Below are positions 35,433 through 43,581 of a stretch of 64,000 nucleotides of DNA, piece by piece (position 1 is the stretch's first letter; every line of letters starts with the position of its first letter). The stretch comes from Algorimicrobium algoritergicola (lineage in GTDB: Bacteria; Bacteroidota; Bacteroidia; Flavobacteriales; Flavobacteriaceae). Under the pieces are notes generated by a model, which did no database searches, had not been told where the DNA came from, and saw only the letters and a list, made by a program, of their open reading frames with translations. The stretch is taken from positions 62,001 through 126,000 of the forward strand of contig NZ_VSKL01000006.1 in NCBI RefSeq assembly GCF_008086165.1, in the 5' to 3' direction. Both the position numbers and the translations under genes were made by a program.

Positions 35433-35606
35433 TGTTATTATTTAATTAGAATAGGCGGGTTATTAATTACTTTATATTTTTTCTAATTTAAAATTTGATA
35501 CTTATTTAAGTTCTTATCTGTTTTAGAGAACAAGCTCAAATGGCTCCGCCCTTTAGTTAAAGGGAGGTGGCTAGACCGACGGCAGGAGGGCTAGACGGAG
35601 GGTTTG
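35433..35606. repeat. Dispersed palindromic element, copy 3 of the core
   Basis: A 174-bp core copy with agaataggcggg near its left end and CCCTTTAGTTAAAGGG at 35549-35564, ending in gacggagggtttg. Its right end overlaps the C-terminal codons and stop of the minus-strand DUF559 gene. Confidence 0.85.
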
Positions 35607-36010
35607 GCTTCTTCTTCTTCTTCTTCTTCTTCTTCTTCTTCTTCTTCTGAATTAAAAGATTCTTTTATTTCTTGTAGCACGGATGGTAAGTGGTCAAAAA
35701 CCATTTTGTTTTCAAAGCGGATGACTTTATAGCCTAAACTTTCTAAATACACTGTTCGTTTTTTGTCATATTCTTGAGCTTCAGGATTAAAGTGACCTTG
35801 CCCATCTAATTCAATAATTAGCTTTTCAGAGGCACAATAAAAATCAACTATATAGTGACCTATACTATGTTGCTTTGTGAAGCGTTTATTATTTAATTGT
35901 CTGGATTTTACTTGTTTCCATAGGAAGGCTTCGGCAGGTGTTAATGTTTTACGCAGTTGTTTTCTATAAACTTGTAGTTCTTTTTTGGTATGGATTTTCT
36001 GCTTGGACAT
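35591..36010 (-). CDS. DUF559 (Vsr-like fold) endonuclease domain protein with poly-Glu tail
   Basis: A 139-residue protein of the DUF559 group, small proteins with a very-short-patch-repair-like PD-(D/E)xK nuclease fold. Visible are the N-terminal RKQLRKTLTPAEAFLWK, the KRFTKQHSIGHYIVDFYC segment, the catalytic-type ELDGQGH and the C-terminal strand YKVIRFENKMVF. The normal domain ends near SFNSE; then 13 Glu codons (GAA) form a homopolymer, and the last residues AKPSV plus the stop are encoded by the end of a dispersed repeat. The gene is bracketed by repeat copies on both sides. Activity and target are not known for this family; a role in mobile element or repeat biology is inference. Confidence 0.85.
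   Translation of the reverse strand: MSKQKIHTKKELQVYRKQLRKTLTPAEAFLWKQVKSRQLNNKRFTKQHSIGHYIVDFYCASEKLIIELDGQGHFNPEAQEYDKKRTVYLESLGYKVIRFENKMVFDHLPSVLQEIKESFNSEEEEEEEEEEEEEAKPSV
35608..35646. repeat. CTT trinucleotide microsatellite, 13 copies
   Basis: Thirteen perfect CTT units (GAA on the coding strand), in frame within the DUF559 gene, directly abutting the repeat-element end. Confidence 0.95.
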
Positions 36011-36069
36011 GTATTAAAGGTACGGTTTTAGGTTTAAAATATTTGGATAAACTACGTTTGTTTATGCGG

Positions 36070-36315
36070 TTTATGTTCAAACTCCCCTTTCTTTATCTCC
36101 GTTGTACTTCGATAAATTCATCCCCCTCTTTAGCTAAAGAGGGGAGCCTGGAATGTTATTATTTATTTAGAATAGGCGGGTTATTAACTACTTTCTTTTT
36201 TTAAATTATATGAAAGTTGATACTTGAAACTTGTGCAAAGTCTTATCTGTTTTAGAGAACAAGCTCAAATGGCTCTGCCCTTTAGTTAAAGGGAGGTGGC
36301 TAGACCGCCGATTTG
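36070..36315. repeat. Dispersed palindromic element, copy 4 of the core
   Basis: aaactcccc module with the CTCTTTAGCTAAAGAG hairpin followed by the core at 36154-36315 (palindrome CCCTTTAGTTAAAGGG at 36278-36293). The right end is shortened (gaccgccgatttg) compared with the other copies. Confidence 0.85.
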
Positions 36316-36339
36316 TTTTTCAAAATCCCTATAAACCGG

Positions 36340-36590
36340 CAGGTACGCCCTTTCTTTATCTCCGTTGTACTTTGCTTTAAACCTTGTCCAAACTTTGTTT
36401 AGACTTAAACTTCTTGACCAAACTTCGTTTGCTTATTAGTTTGTTTTTTAACTCTCTAATCAAACTTCGTTTGCTTATTAGTTATGTTTTAACTCTTTGA
36501 TCAAACTTCGTTTGCTCATGAGTTATGTTCAAACTCCCCGAGCAAACTTCGTTTGCCCACCCCTCTTCATCTGAAGAGGGGAGCCTAAAC
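36340..36590. repeat. Mini-hairpin modules, second block
   Basis: Contains 36459-36585, the near-identical 127-bp partner of 35302-35428, and two more diverged modules. The rest of 36011-36780 has no gene; the promoter of the polysaccharide cluster lies near its right end. Confidence 0.85.
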
Positions 36591-36714
36591 TGTTATTGTT
36601 TTTGAGATTTGAGGTAAGACACTAGATTTATTTACTTTGTAGTTTAATTTTTTGACTGTTTGTTTTGTTGTGATAAACAACTAGATTTTATGGTTAATAA
36701 TTATAAAGTTTGCG

Positions 36715-36745
36715 TTTTGGTTTCTGCTTGGAATTAGTATATTAG
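36715..36745 (+). promoter_or_regulatory. Candidate promoter of the main polysaccharide operon
   Basis: TTTTG at 36715-36719, 18 nt, TATATTAG at 36738-36745, 35 nt before the permease start codon. The -7-like box continues as GCCCTATAAAAC, nearly the same as in front of the genes at 48465 and 56459. Confidence 0.6.
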
Positions 36746-36780
36746 CCCTATAAAACAAAAGAAAAATATAGTTTCCAGCC

Positions 36781-37626
36781 ATGGCTTTAGAGACCCGAGT
36801 CTATCAGAAAGAACGAACTATAAAGTTTGGTGCGCTATTAAAGGCGAGTTTAGGTGATATGTACCATTCTCGGTTTTTAGCGCGGCAGTTGGCAGAACGT
36901 GATATTAAGGCGATGTATAGACAGTCCTATCTGGGTATTTTGTGGGCTTTTGCTGCACCTTTGGCTACTGCGGCTGTTTGGATTTTTCTTAATAATAGTG
37001 GAACCGTTAAACTTTCTGATACGGGTGTTCCGTATCCGGTTTATGCTTTTACCGGTACTCTTATTTGGTCTATAATTGTAGCTTCTATTACTTCGCCTAT
37101 GCAAAGTACGCAGGCTGCGAAGGGGATTCTAACCAAAATTAATTTTCCTAAAGAAGCCTTATTGCTTTCTGGTATTTATAAGTTGTTGTTTGATAGCAGT
37201 ATTAAAGTAATTCTATTGGTGGTCTTTATTTTTGTGTATGGTGTTGGTTTTCATTGGAGTTTATTGTTATTCCCATTAGCTATTTTTGGCGCTATTCTTT
37301 TTGGTACTACAGTTGGGTTGTTTTTGACACCTATTGGTTTGTTATACAAAGATATAGGAAAAATTATTTCGTTTGGGATGCAATTTTTAATGTATGTCAC
37401 TCCTGTGGTTTATGCGATACCTGAAACGGGAATCATGAAAACTATTATGACTTGGAACCCGATTACACCTATTGTTTTAACAGCTCGTGATTTGGTGGTT
37501 GGGTTTACTCCAGAGTATGCTACTTATTTTTTAGTAGTGGTTGCTATTTGTGTGCCTTTCTTGTTTTTAGGGTTGATTGTTTACCGAATTTCAATACCGA
37601 TTATTGTGGAACGGTTAAGTGCATAA
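36781..37626 (+). CDS. ABC-2 type polysaccharide export permease (Wzm/KpsM-like)
   Basis: A 281-residue inner-membrane protein with six predicted helices (for example AFAAPLATAAVWIFL, GTLIWSIIVASITS, VILLVVFIFVYGV and FLFLGLIVYRI). The amphipathic N-terminal part with RQLAERDIKAMYRQSYLGILWAF is the classic entry motif of the Wzm/KpsM/RfbA permease family. It forms the channel for a finished lipid-linked glycan, powered by the ATPase encoded at 38028. The two are separated by a 400-bp spacer with an octamer array, unusual for subunits of a transporter. It is the first gene of the cluster that runs to at least 62.9 kb. Confidence 0.93.
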   Translation: MALETRVYQKERTIKFGALLKASLGDMYHSRFLARQLAERDIKAMYRQSYLGILWAFAAPLATAAVWIFLNNSGTVKLSDTGVPYPVYAFTGTLIWSIIVASITSPMQSTQAAKGILTKINFPKEALLLSGIYKLLFDSSIKVILLVVFIFVYGVGFHWSLLLFPLAIFGAILFGTTVGLFLTPIGLLYKDIGKIISFGMQFLMYVTPVVYAIPETGIMKTIMTWNPITPIVLTARDLVVGFTPEYATYFLVVVAICVPFLFLGLIVYRISIPIIVERLSA

Positions 37627-37714
37627 TTAATTAATAATTAATGATTAGCAATGCGTAATTAATAATTAAGAATAAATGAATAAAGATAGGTTAGTAGGGC
37701 AAAATTGATTTTAT

Positions 37715-37978
37715 AGTTGCAGAGTTGCAGAGTTGCAGAGTTGCAGAGTTGCAGAGTTGTAGAGTTTTAGAGTTTCAGAGTTGCAGAGTTGCAGAGTTGC
37801 AGAGTTGCAGAGTTGCAGAGTTGCGGAGTTGCGGAGTTGCGGAGTTGCAGAGTTGCGGAGTTGCAGAGTTGCAGAGTTGCAGAGTTTCAGAGTTTCAGAG
37901 TTTCAGAGTTTCAGAGTTGCAGAGTTGCAGAGTTGCAGAGTTGCAGAGTTACAGAGTTGCAGAGTTACAGAGTTGTAG
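37715..37978 (+). repeat. Octamer (GCAGAGTT) tandem array, copy 2
   Basis: About 33 contiguous copies of GCAGAGTT with point variants (gcggagtt, tcagagtt, acagagtt) between the permease and its ATPase. Overlapping open frames in all three phases encode LQSCRVAE repeats because eight is not a multiple of three; none is a real gene. Same unit and direction as the array at 15641. Confidence 0.95.
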
Positions 37979-38027
37979 TTATTGCATTATAAAGATTTAA
38001 AAAAAACACGAAAGCATTATAAATTAA

Positions 38028-39254
38028 ATGTCTGATAGTAAACACATAACAACCGATAAAGAGGTGCTTGTAAAAGTTGAGGGTTTGAGCAAAAAGTTTT
38101 GCAAGGACCTTAAAACTAGCCTTTGGTATGGGGTAAAGGATTTGATTAGTGGCGTACGCGGTTCTAATTTGGAACGGACCTTGCGCCCCAAAGAATTTTG
38201 GGCTGTTACAGATATTAACTTTGAGTTACGCCGTGGTGAGTGTTTGGGTTTAATTGGGCATAATGGTGCTGGTAAAAGCACGCTATTAAAAATACTAAAC
38301 GGCCTGATAAATCCGGATGCTGGGACGGTTACTATTAAAGGACGTGTTGGTGCCCTTATAGAGCTTGGTGCAGGTTTTAACCCTATTTTAAGTGGGCGCG
38401 AAAACATTTATAATAATGGTGCTATTTTGGGCTTTAGCCGAAAGGAAATTGATAGCAAGCTGGACGAGATTATAGCCTTTGCCGAATTAGAGGAATTTAT
38501 TGATATGCCGGTGCAACACTACAGTAGTGGCATGAAAGTCCGCTTGGGTTTTGCTGTAGCTGCCCAAATGGAACCTGATGTATTGATTATTGATGAGGTT
38601 TTGGCTGTAGGCGATTTAGGCTTTGTATTAAAATGTTTTAAAACTATTGATGCCATTTTACCGCGGACGGCTGTTATTTTTGTGAGCCATAATATGCCGA
38701 TGGTTTCGCGGATTTGCAATACCATTATATTACTTGAAAAAGGCGTTTCTAAATTTCAAGGAACCGATGTGTCGGGTATTATTGATGAGTATTATAATCG
38801 TTTTTTAACTGATGAAGGTGAAAGTGTTGTGTTTAGTGACGGAAGCATTGTTTTAGAGGATGTTATGATGGAAGATGCAGAACAAAAAGATGGTGTTTAT
38901 GATGTGAATTGGGGTTCCACAATTAAACTCAACTTTAAAATAAGAAATAATACGTTATCAAGAAAACCCTATATTCATCTGGCTATTTATGATAAGGAGC
39001 AACGTGCGGTAGCAGAAATTTATCCAGAAGGACAAGAGTTGAAATCTATTGAGACAGACGTTTTTATTTATTACTCCGTTTTATTAAAAAATGTTTATTT
39101 ATCTAAAGGTATTTATACGATTACATTCAATGCCTCTGAGGACTGTTCCTTTAACATGTTCTGTAAAATGCATAAAGTTATAACACTTCGTGTTATACAT
39201 GAGAAACAAATGTGGACATCCTTTTTATTAGACGCCGAGATTATTAATAATTAA
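38028..39254 (+). CDS. ABC exporter ATPase with C-terminal glycan-recognition-like domain (Wzt)
   Basis: A 408-residue cytosolic ATPase paired with the permease at 36781. The nucleotide-binding domain has Walker A GHNGAGKST (about 79), signature YSSGMKVRLGF (about 164), Walker B VLIIDEVLAVGD and an H-loop VSHNM. The ABC part ends near 250. Residues about 270-408 form an added beta-rich domain (VYDVNWGSTIKLNFKIRN, PYIHLAIYDKEQRAV), like the Wzt C-terminal carbohydrate-binding domain that in E. coli O9a recognises the capped non-reducing end. This predicts that the chain end is modified before export; a methyltransferase and a sulfotransferase follow directly. Confidence 0.93.
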   Translation: MSDSKHITTDKEVLVKVEGLSKKFCKDLKTSLWYGVKDLISGVRGSNLERTLRPKEFWAVTDINFELRRGECLGLIGHNGAGKSTLLKILNGLINPDAGTVTIKGRVGALIELGAGFNPILSGRENIYNNGAILGFSRKEIDSKLDEIIAFAELEEFIDMPVQHYSSGMKVRLGFAVAAQMEPDVLIIDEVLAVGDLGFVLKCFKTIDAILPRTAVIFVSHNMPMVSRICNTIILLEKGVSKFQGTDVSGIIDEYYNRFLTDEGESVVFSDGSIVLEDVMMEDAEQKDGVYDVNWGSTIKLNFKIRNNTLSRKPYIHLAIYDKEQRAVAEIYPEGQELKSIETDVFIYYSVLLKNVYLSKGIYTITFNASEDCSFNMFCKMHKVITLRVIHEKQMWTSFLLDAEIINN

Positions 39255-39278
39255 TACTATCAATTTTTATTACAAACT

Positions 39279-40415
39279 ATGAAGTCATTTCAAGACGCCT
39301 TGGCCCAAAAAATAATTGACTCTTTACCCAATAACTATGGGATTGAAAATTTTGATACCTATCGATTTGGTGCTTTTTTAAAAGATTCTGAAAGTATTAA
39401 GAAGCCAAAAACTTTAAAAAGCAGATTTAAAATTTTAATTAAAAACCTTATAGGTTATCACCCAGAGCATAACGTTTACATTTCAAAAGGACAAAAGCTC
39501 ATAGGTGAATATTTGAATGAGTTTGAACTTTATTGGTCTCAATTAACAAAAACTGATGGTGAATTGTTGATTAGTTTGTTAGCATATCGAGTTTTAGGCT
39601 ATACAAAGGTTAAATTACCGCGTAATAATAAAGATTATTGGGAATCTATTGATAAGGCTAAACAATTAGCTGATTTTGATGACGCGCTAAACCCTAATTT
39701 CATGCATTTTATGCTTTATAAATTTAATTTAGAGTCTGTTGGGTATCCTATTAGCTTGTATTTTTCTGAATCTCGTGTAGCTGTTGATTTTTTGATTGAA
39801 CAATATGCCTATAAAATAGATGGACAGGAAATTATTGCAGCTACTGAAGGTGATACCGTTTTAGATTTAGGTGGATGCTGGGGAGACACTGCGTTATATT
39901 TTGCAAAAAAAGTTGGCGCATCCGGTCATGTCTATTCTTTTGAGTTTATTCCTGAAAACATCAAAATTTTCAACAAGAATGTTTCTTTAAATAATAATTA
40001 TGAGAAACGCATAACTTTAGTTAATAATCCTGTTTCAGAGTATTCTAATGACACTATTTTCTTTAAAGATAATGGCCCCGCAAGTCGCGTAGAATTCAAT
40101 TCATTTCCAGAACAAACCGGAACTACTCAAACCATATCCATTGATGATTTTGTAGTAAACCAAAAATTACATACTGTAAATTTTATAAAAATGGATATTG
40201 AGGGTGCTGAATTACCTGCATTAAAAGGTGCCATTCAGACTATTAAAAAGTATAGACCTAAATTAGCTATTGCTATTTATCATAGTATTCATGATTTGGC
40301 AGTAATACCTGCTTGGATATTAGACTTAAATTTGGATTATGATATTTTTATTGGACATTATACCATTCATGCCGAAGAAACTATATGTTTTGCTATACCA
40401 AAAAAAAATAACTAA
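39279..40415 (+). CDS. FkbM family methyltransferase
   Basis: A 378-residue SAM-dependent methyltransferase. The C-terminal 200 residues carry the FkbM domain: motif I DTVLDLGGCWGDTALYFA, then HVYSFEFIPENIKIFNKN, the metal or substrate segment KMDIEGAELPALKGA, and PKLAIAIYH. The first 170 residues are helical and of unknown type, longer than in minimal FkbM enzymes. FkbM proteins O-methylate sugars or lipids. Its place right after Wzt makes it a candidate for capping or decorating the exported glycan. It starts 24 nt after the Wzt stop. Confidence 0.92.
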   Translation: MKSFQDALAQKIIDSLPNNYGIENFDTYRFGAFLKDSESIKKPKTLKSRFKILIKNLIGYHPEHNVYISKGQKLIGEYLNEFELYWSQLTKTDGELLISLLAYRVLGYTKVKLPRNNKDYWESIDKAKQLADFDDALNPNFMHFMLYKFNLESVGYPISLYFSESRVAVDFLIEQYAYKIDGQEIIAATEGDTVLDLGGCWGDTALYFAKKVGASGHVYSFEFIPENIKIFNKNVSLNNNYEKRITLVNNPVSEYSNDTIFFKDNGPASRVEFNSFPEQTGTTQTISIDDFVVNQKLHTVNFIKMDIEGAELPALKGAIQTIKKYRPKLAIAIYHSIHDLAVIPAWILDLNLDYDIFIGHYTIHAEETICFAIPKKNN

Positions 40416-40504
40416 TAATTTACCATTACTAGTCTGTAAATTTTACCCAAGAAATAAACGTTTAAACATAAACGAATAGCCTTTTATAGAAACAACTTTT
40501 TAAA

Positions 40505-41383
40505 ATGACAAGAAACCAATTTTTTATATATGGAAATCCTAGATCAGGTTCTAGCCTTTTAAGGTTGTTACTTAATAGTCACTCAAAGATTTGTGTACCG
40601 CCTGAATGTGGTTTTTACCATTGGTTAGCCTCTAAATATGGGTCATGGAATCAATCCAATTTAAATCCTATAGATATTGATAATTATATTGATGACCTTC
40701 AGAACTCTAAAAAGTTTGAAACGTGGTTGCTCCCTAGTTCATTAATTCGAAAGGTTATTGACGACAACAGACCACAGGATTATAATGCGCTTTCTACCTG
40801 TGTTTATTTGAGTTATGCTTTTTTACATGATAAACAACCTGAACTATTAGGGGATAAAAATAATTACTATATTAAACATCTAGATGAATTAGACAGGATG
40901 GCGCCTGATAAATTTATTATTCATATTGTGAGGGATGGACGCGACACCGCTTGTTCATATAGGGAGATAAAACATATAGACAGCTCCCATAAATACAAAC
41001 CTAATTTGCCAACTGACATCACTGAAATTGCTGAGGAATGGCGTGTTAATAATTTAAATATATTTAATTTCTATGAAACCCGAGACAACTATATTTTAAT
41101 TAAATATGAGGATATTTTAAAAACACCAATTAAAGCGCTTTCTCAAATTCTTGAGGCCTTACAATTAGAATTTGAACCCGAGATGCTTGATTTTTATAAA
41201 AATAACCAGCTAAAACAATTGGAGCCTAAAGAAACCGTAGCCTGGAAACAAAAAACATTGCAGCCTATTGATGCTAAAGATATTGGTATCTATAAACGCA
41301 AATTGGCTAAATTAGAGATTGAACAATTTAATAAAACTGCTAAAGACGCCCTAAAACTTTTTAAATATGATGTTAAGTGTTAG
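40505..41383 (+). CDS. Sulfotransferase family protein
   Basis: A 292-residue cytosolic sulfotransferase that transfers a sulfo group from PAPS. The 5'-phosphosulfate loop is YGNPRSGSSLLRLLL (about residues 9-23), and the 3'-phosphate motif is IHIVRDGRDTACSYR (about 140-153). A PPECGF segment follows the first loop, as in flavobacterial and cyanobacterial relatives. The product probably sulfates a sugar in the cluster's polysaccharide. Its last 17 bases overlap the start of the next gene, a GT2 enzyme, so they are co-translated. Confidence 0.9.
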   Translation: MTRNQFFIYGNPRSGSSLLRLLLNSHSKICVPPECGFYHWLASKYGSWNQSNLNPIDIDNYIDDLQNSKKFETWLLPSSLIRKVIDDNRPQDYNALSTCVYLSYAFLHDKQPELLGDKNNYYIKHLDELDRMAPDKFIIHIVRDGRDTACSYREIKHIDSSHKYKPNLPTDITEIAEEWRVNNLNIFNFYETRDNYILIKYEDILKTPIKALSQILEALQLEFEPEMLDFYKNNQLKQLEPKETVAWKQKTLQPIDAKDIGIYKRKLAKLEIEQFNKTAKDALKLFKYDVKC

Positions 41384-42293
41384 ACTTCAATGCTACAACC
41401 ATGGTTTATATATTCAGCAAGCCTTGGAAAGTGTCATTATGCAACAAACGAATTTTCCATTTGAGGTTGTTATAGGTGATGATTTTTCGACAGATGATTC
41501 GTTAGCTATTATTGATGCCGTTATTGCTAAAAACACCAATACCCAGATTACGTTTCATGTGTTGGATAGACCTGTTGGAGGCACCTATTGGAAGGACAGG
41601 CAAAAGCTAGGCAGACTTCATAATTTCGCCAATATTATTGATAATTGCCAAGGTAAATATATTGCATTATTAGATGGTGATGACTATTGGACAGACCCTT
41701 TGAAACTGCAAAAGCAGGTTGATTTTTTGGAAGGTAATTCAAATTATGGTATTTGTTTTCATAATGTGGAACAATTAAATTTGTTACATACAACGGAGCG
41801 CACTATTATTCCTGGGGTTTTAATAGATACCAATTATACACTTTACGATTATATCCAAGCTAATAAAACCGCTTCTTGCTCTATTGTTTATAGACGTACA
41901 CTATTTGATACTATACCAGATTGGTTTGTAAATTTACCATTTGGTGATTTAGGATTGGTTTTAAGTGTGCTAAAGAATTCTGAAAATAAAAAAGGGCATG
42001 TGCTGTACGATACCATGGCCGTTTATAGGTTGCATGATGCTGGTTTGCATGGTAGTTTGCATAAAACTAATAAAGGTTTAATTCTAGCCTATAAACAATA
42101 CCTACAATTTATAAATTTGATAGAAAAACGACTGTTGCACGCGCCAGAATATAAATTGGCACTTGATGAAAATAAAGTAAAAATTTATGCTAAATTATCA
42201 GATCTAACAAAACGTGAGCGTAATTTGTTACAATTTGTTAATTATAAATTGCATTGGTATTATAAATTAACATATTTAAAACTACATTTCTGA
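41367..42293 (+). CDS. GT2 family glycosyltransferase
   Basis: A 308-residue GT-A fold glycosyltransferase. N-terminal SVRLQCYNHGLYIQQALESV is followed by FEVVIGDDFSTDDS, and the DXD metal motif is ALLDGDDYW (about residue 100). The C-terminal portion is helical and carries no membrane segment. It overlaps the sulfotransferase gene by 17 nt and the next gene by its TGA. Two starting Met codons are adjacent; the overlap start at 41367 keeps the full first strand. The sugar is not known. Confidence 0.9.
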   Translation: MMLSVRLQCYNHGLYIQQALESVIMQQTNFPFEVVIGDDFSTDDSLAIIDAVIAKNTNTQITFHVLDRPVGGTYWKDRQKLGRLHNFANIIDNCQGKYIALLDGDDYWTDPLKLQKQVDFLEGNSNYGICFHNVEQLNLLHTTERTIIPGVLIDTNYTLYDYIQANKTASCSIVYRRTLFDTIPDWFVNLPFGDLGLVLSVLKNSENKKGHVLYDTMAVYRLHDAGLHGSLHKTNKGLILAYKQYLQFINLIEKRLLHAPEYKLALDENKVKIYAKLSDLTKRERNLLQFVNYKLHWYYKLTYLKLHF

Positions 42294-43561
42294 AAATTCT
42301 AATAGTTAATACATACGATAGAGGAGGCGCAGCAAATGCTTGTTTGCGCTTGCATGAAGGCTTATTGAGTGAAGGTATTGATGCTAATGTGCTTTTAAGA
42401 CATAAGGAGAAATCATTAGCTAAAACATTTCAATTTCATAAAAACCATATACCCAAAAGTAAATTTCATATTTTAAAAGAAAAAGTATTGCTTTTTTTAC
42501 GTGTTATGGGTATTTTTAACAAACCAAAACAAACTGAAGAACAGCAATTTTTAAAAAAAAGGGAACCTGGTTTGGAATTATTTAGTTTCCCACATTCTAA
42601 TTTCGACATCATCAGTTCTCCACTTTATCAAGAAGCCGACATCATTAATTTGCATTGGGTAGCCAGTTTTTTAGATTATGAGTCCTTTTTCAAAAAAAAC
42701 ACCAAACCCGTAGTTTGGACTTTGCACGATATGAATCCATTCACGGGTGGCGAACACTATCTGGAAACAGTTTTAGGTATGGATGCTTCTGGATATTCTA
42801 TGCCGCGGGAGCTATCAGAACAAGAGAAACGTGTTTTTAAAGAAAACGTAACTTTAAAATTTAAAGCCATACAATCTGCCTCAAATATTAGTATCGTTGC
42901 ACCTTCAGAATGGTTGCGTCTAGAAGCTCAAAACAGTACTGTTTTTAAATCCAAAAAAGTGTATTGTATTCCTTATGGGATTAATGCTGAAGTATTTCAA
43001 CCCAGAGACAGGAATTACTCAAGAGCCATTTTAAATATCCCAAAAAATAAAAAAGTGATTTTATTTGTAGCGGATTCCATTAGTAATCACCGAAAGGGAT
43101 ATGTCTATTTATTAAAAGCTTTGGACTTGTTGCAACGTGATGATGTCGTTTTATGTGCTGTAGGGAATAAAAAAAGCGCATTAGAGTCCGTTGAGAATAC
43201 CATAGAATTAGGTTCTATTTATGATGAACGCTTAATGAGTATGGCCTATTCTGCTGCTGATGTGTTTGTTATTCCCTCATTAATGGATAACTTGCCAAAC
43301 ACTGTTTTAGAATCGCTTATGTGTGGTACACCCGTTATAGGGTTCCCAATTGGTGGCGTTCCAGATATGATTCAAGATGGAGAAAATGGTTTGTTGACTA
43401 AAACGGTTAATAGTATGGCATTATTAGACACGATTGACACGTTTCTTGTAACCATGGAATCATTTGATAGAAAATCTATTAGAGCGAATGCCATAAGAAA
43501 ATATGATTTAAAAATTCAAGCAGATTCGTATATTGACTTGTTTAAGACTATATTAAAATAA
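42290..43561 (+). CDS. GT4 family glycosyltransferase, apparent CTG start
   Basis: A GT-B fold glycosyltransferase of about 423 residues. The true N-terminus must lie upstream of the first ATG/TTG-like codon at 42344, because the in-frame codons before it read [19 protein letters not shown], the canonical first strand and glycine loop of GT4 enzymes. The only suitable start is CTG at 42290-42292, whose last two bases are part of the preceding TGA (CTGA overlap). Other GT4 motifs are intact: [21 protein letters not shown], the C-terminal [36 protein letters not shown] region with the EX7E-type Glu. The family transfers sugars with retention; the donor is not known. Confidence 0.82.
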   Translation: MKILIVNTYDRGGAANACLRLHEGLLSEGIDANVLLRHKEKSLAKTFQFHKNHIPKSKFHILKEKVLLFLRVMGIFNKPKQTEEQQFLKKREPGLELFSFPHSNFDIISSPLYQEADIINLHWVASFLDYESFFKKNTKPVVWTLHDMNPFTGGEHYLETVLGMDASGYSMPRELSEQEKRVFKENVTLKFKAIQSASNISIVAPSEWLRLEAQNSTVFKSKKVYCIPYGINAEVFQPRDRNYSRAILNIPKNKKVILFVADSISNHRKGYVYLLKALDLLQRDDVVLCAVGNKKSALESVENTIELGSIYDERLMSMAYSAADVFVIPSLMDNLPNTVLESLMCGTPVIGFPIGGVPDMIQDGENGLLTKTVNSMALLDTIDTFLVTMESFDRKSIRANAIRKYDLKIQADSYIDLFKTILK

Positions 43562-43581
43562 TAAGAGGTGTCAAGTTTAAA

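Noticed and set aside
37725..38000. Three overlapping frames of 65-91 residues in the second octamer array
   Set aside because: An octamer array is open in all three frames when the unit has no stop; the frames encode the same repeat peptide and are not genes.
38028..39254. Teichoic acid exporter TagH as the name for the ATPase
   Set aside because: TagH is similar in the ATPase domain, but a Gram-negative host and the Wzt-like C-domain favour the polysaccharide exporter name.
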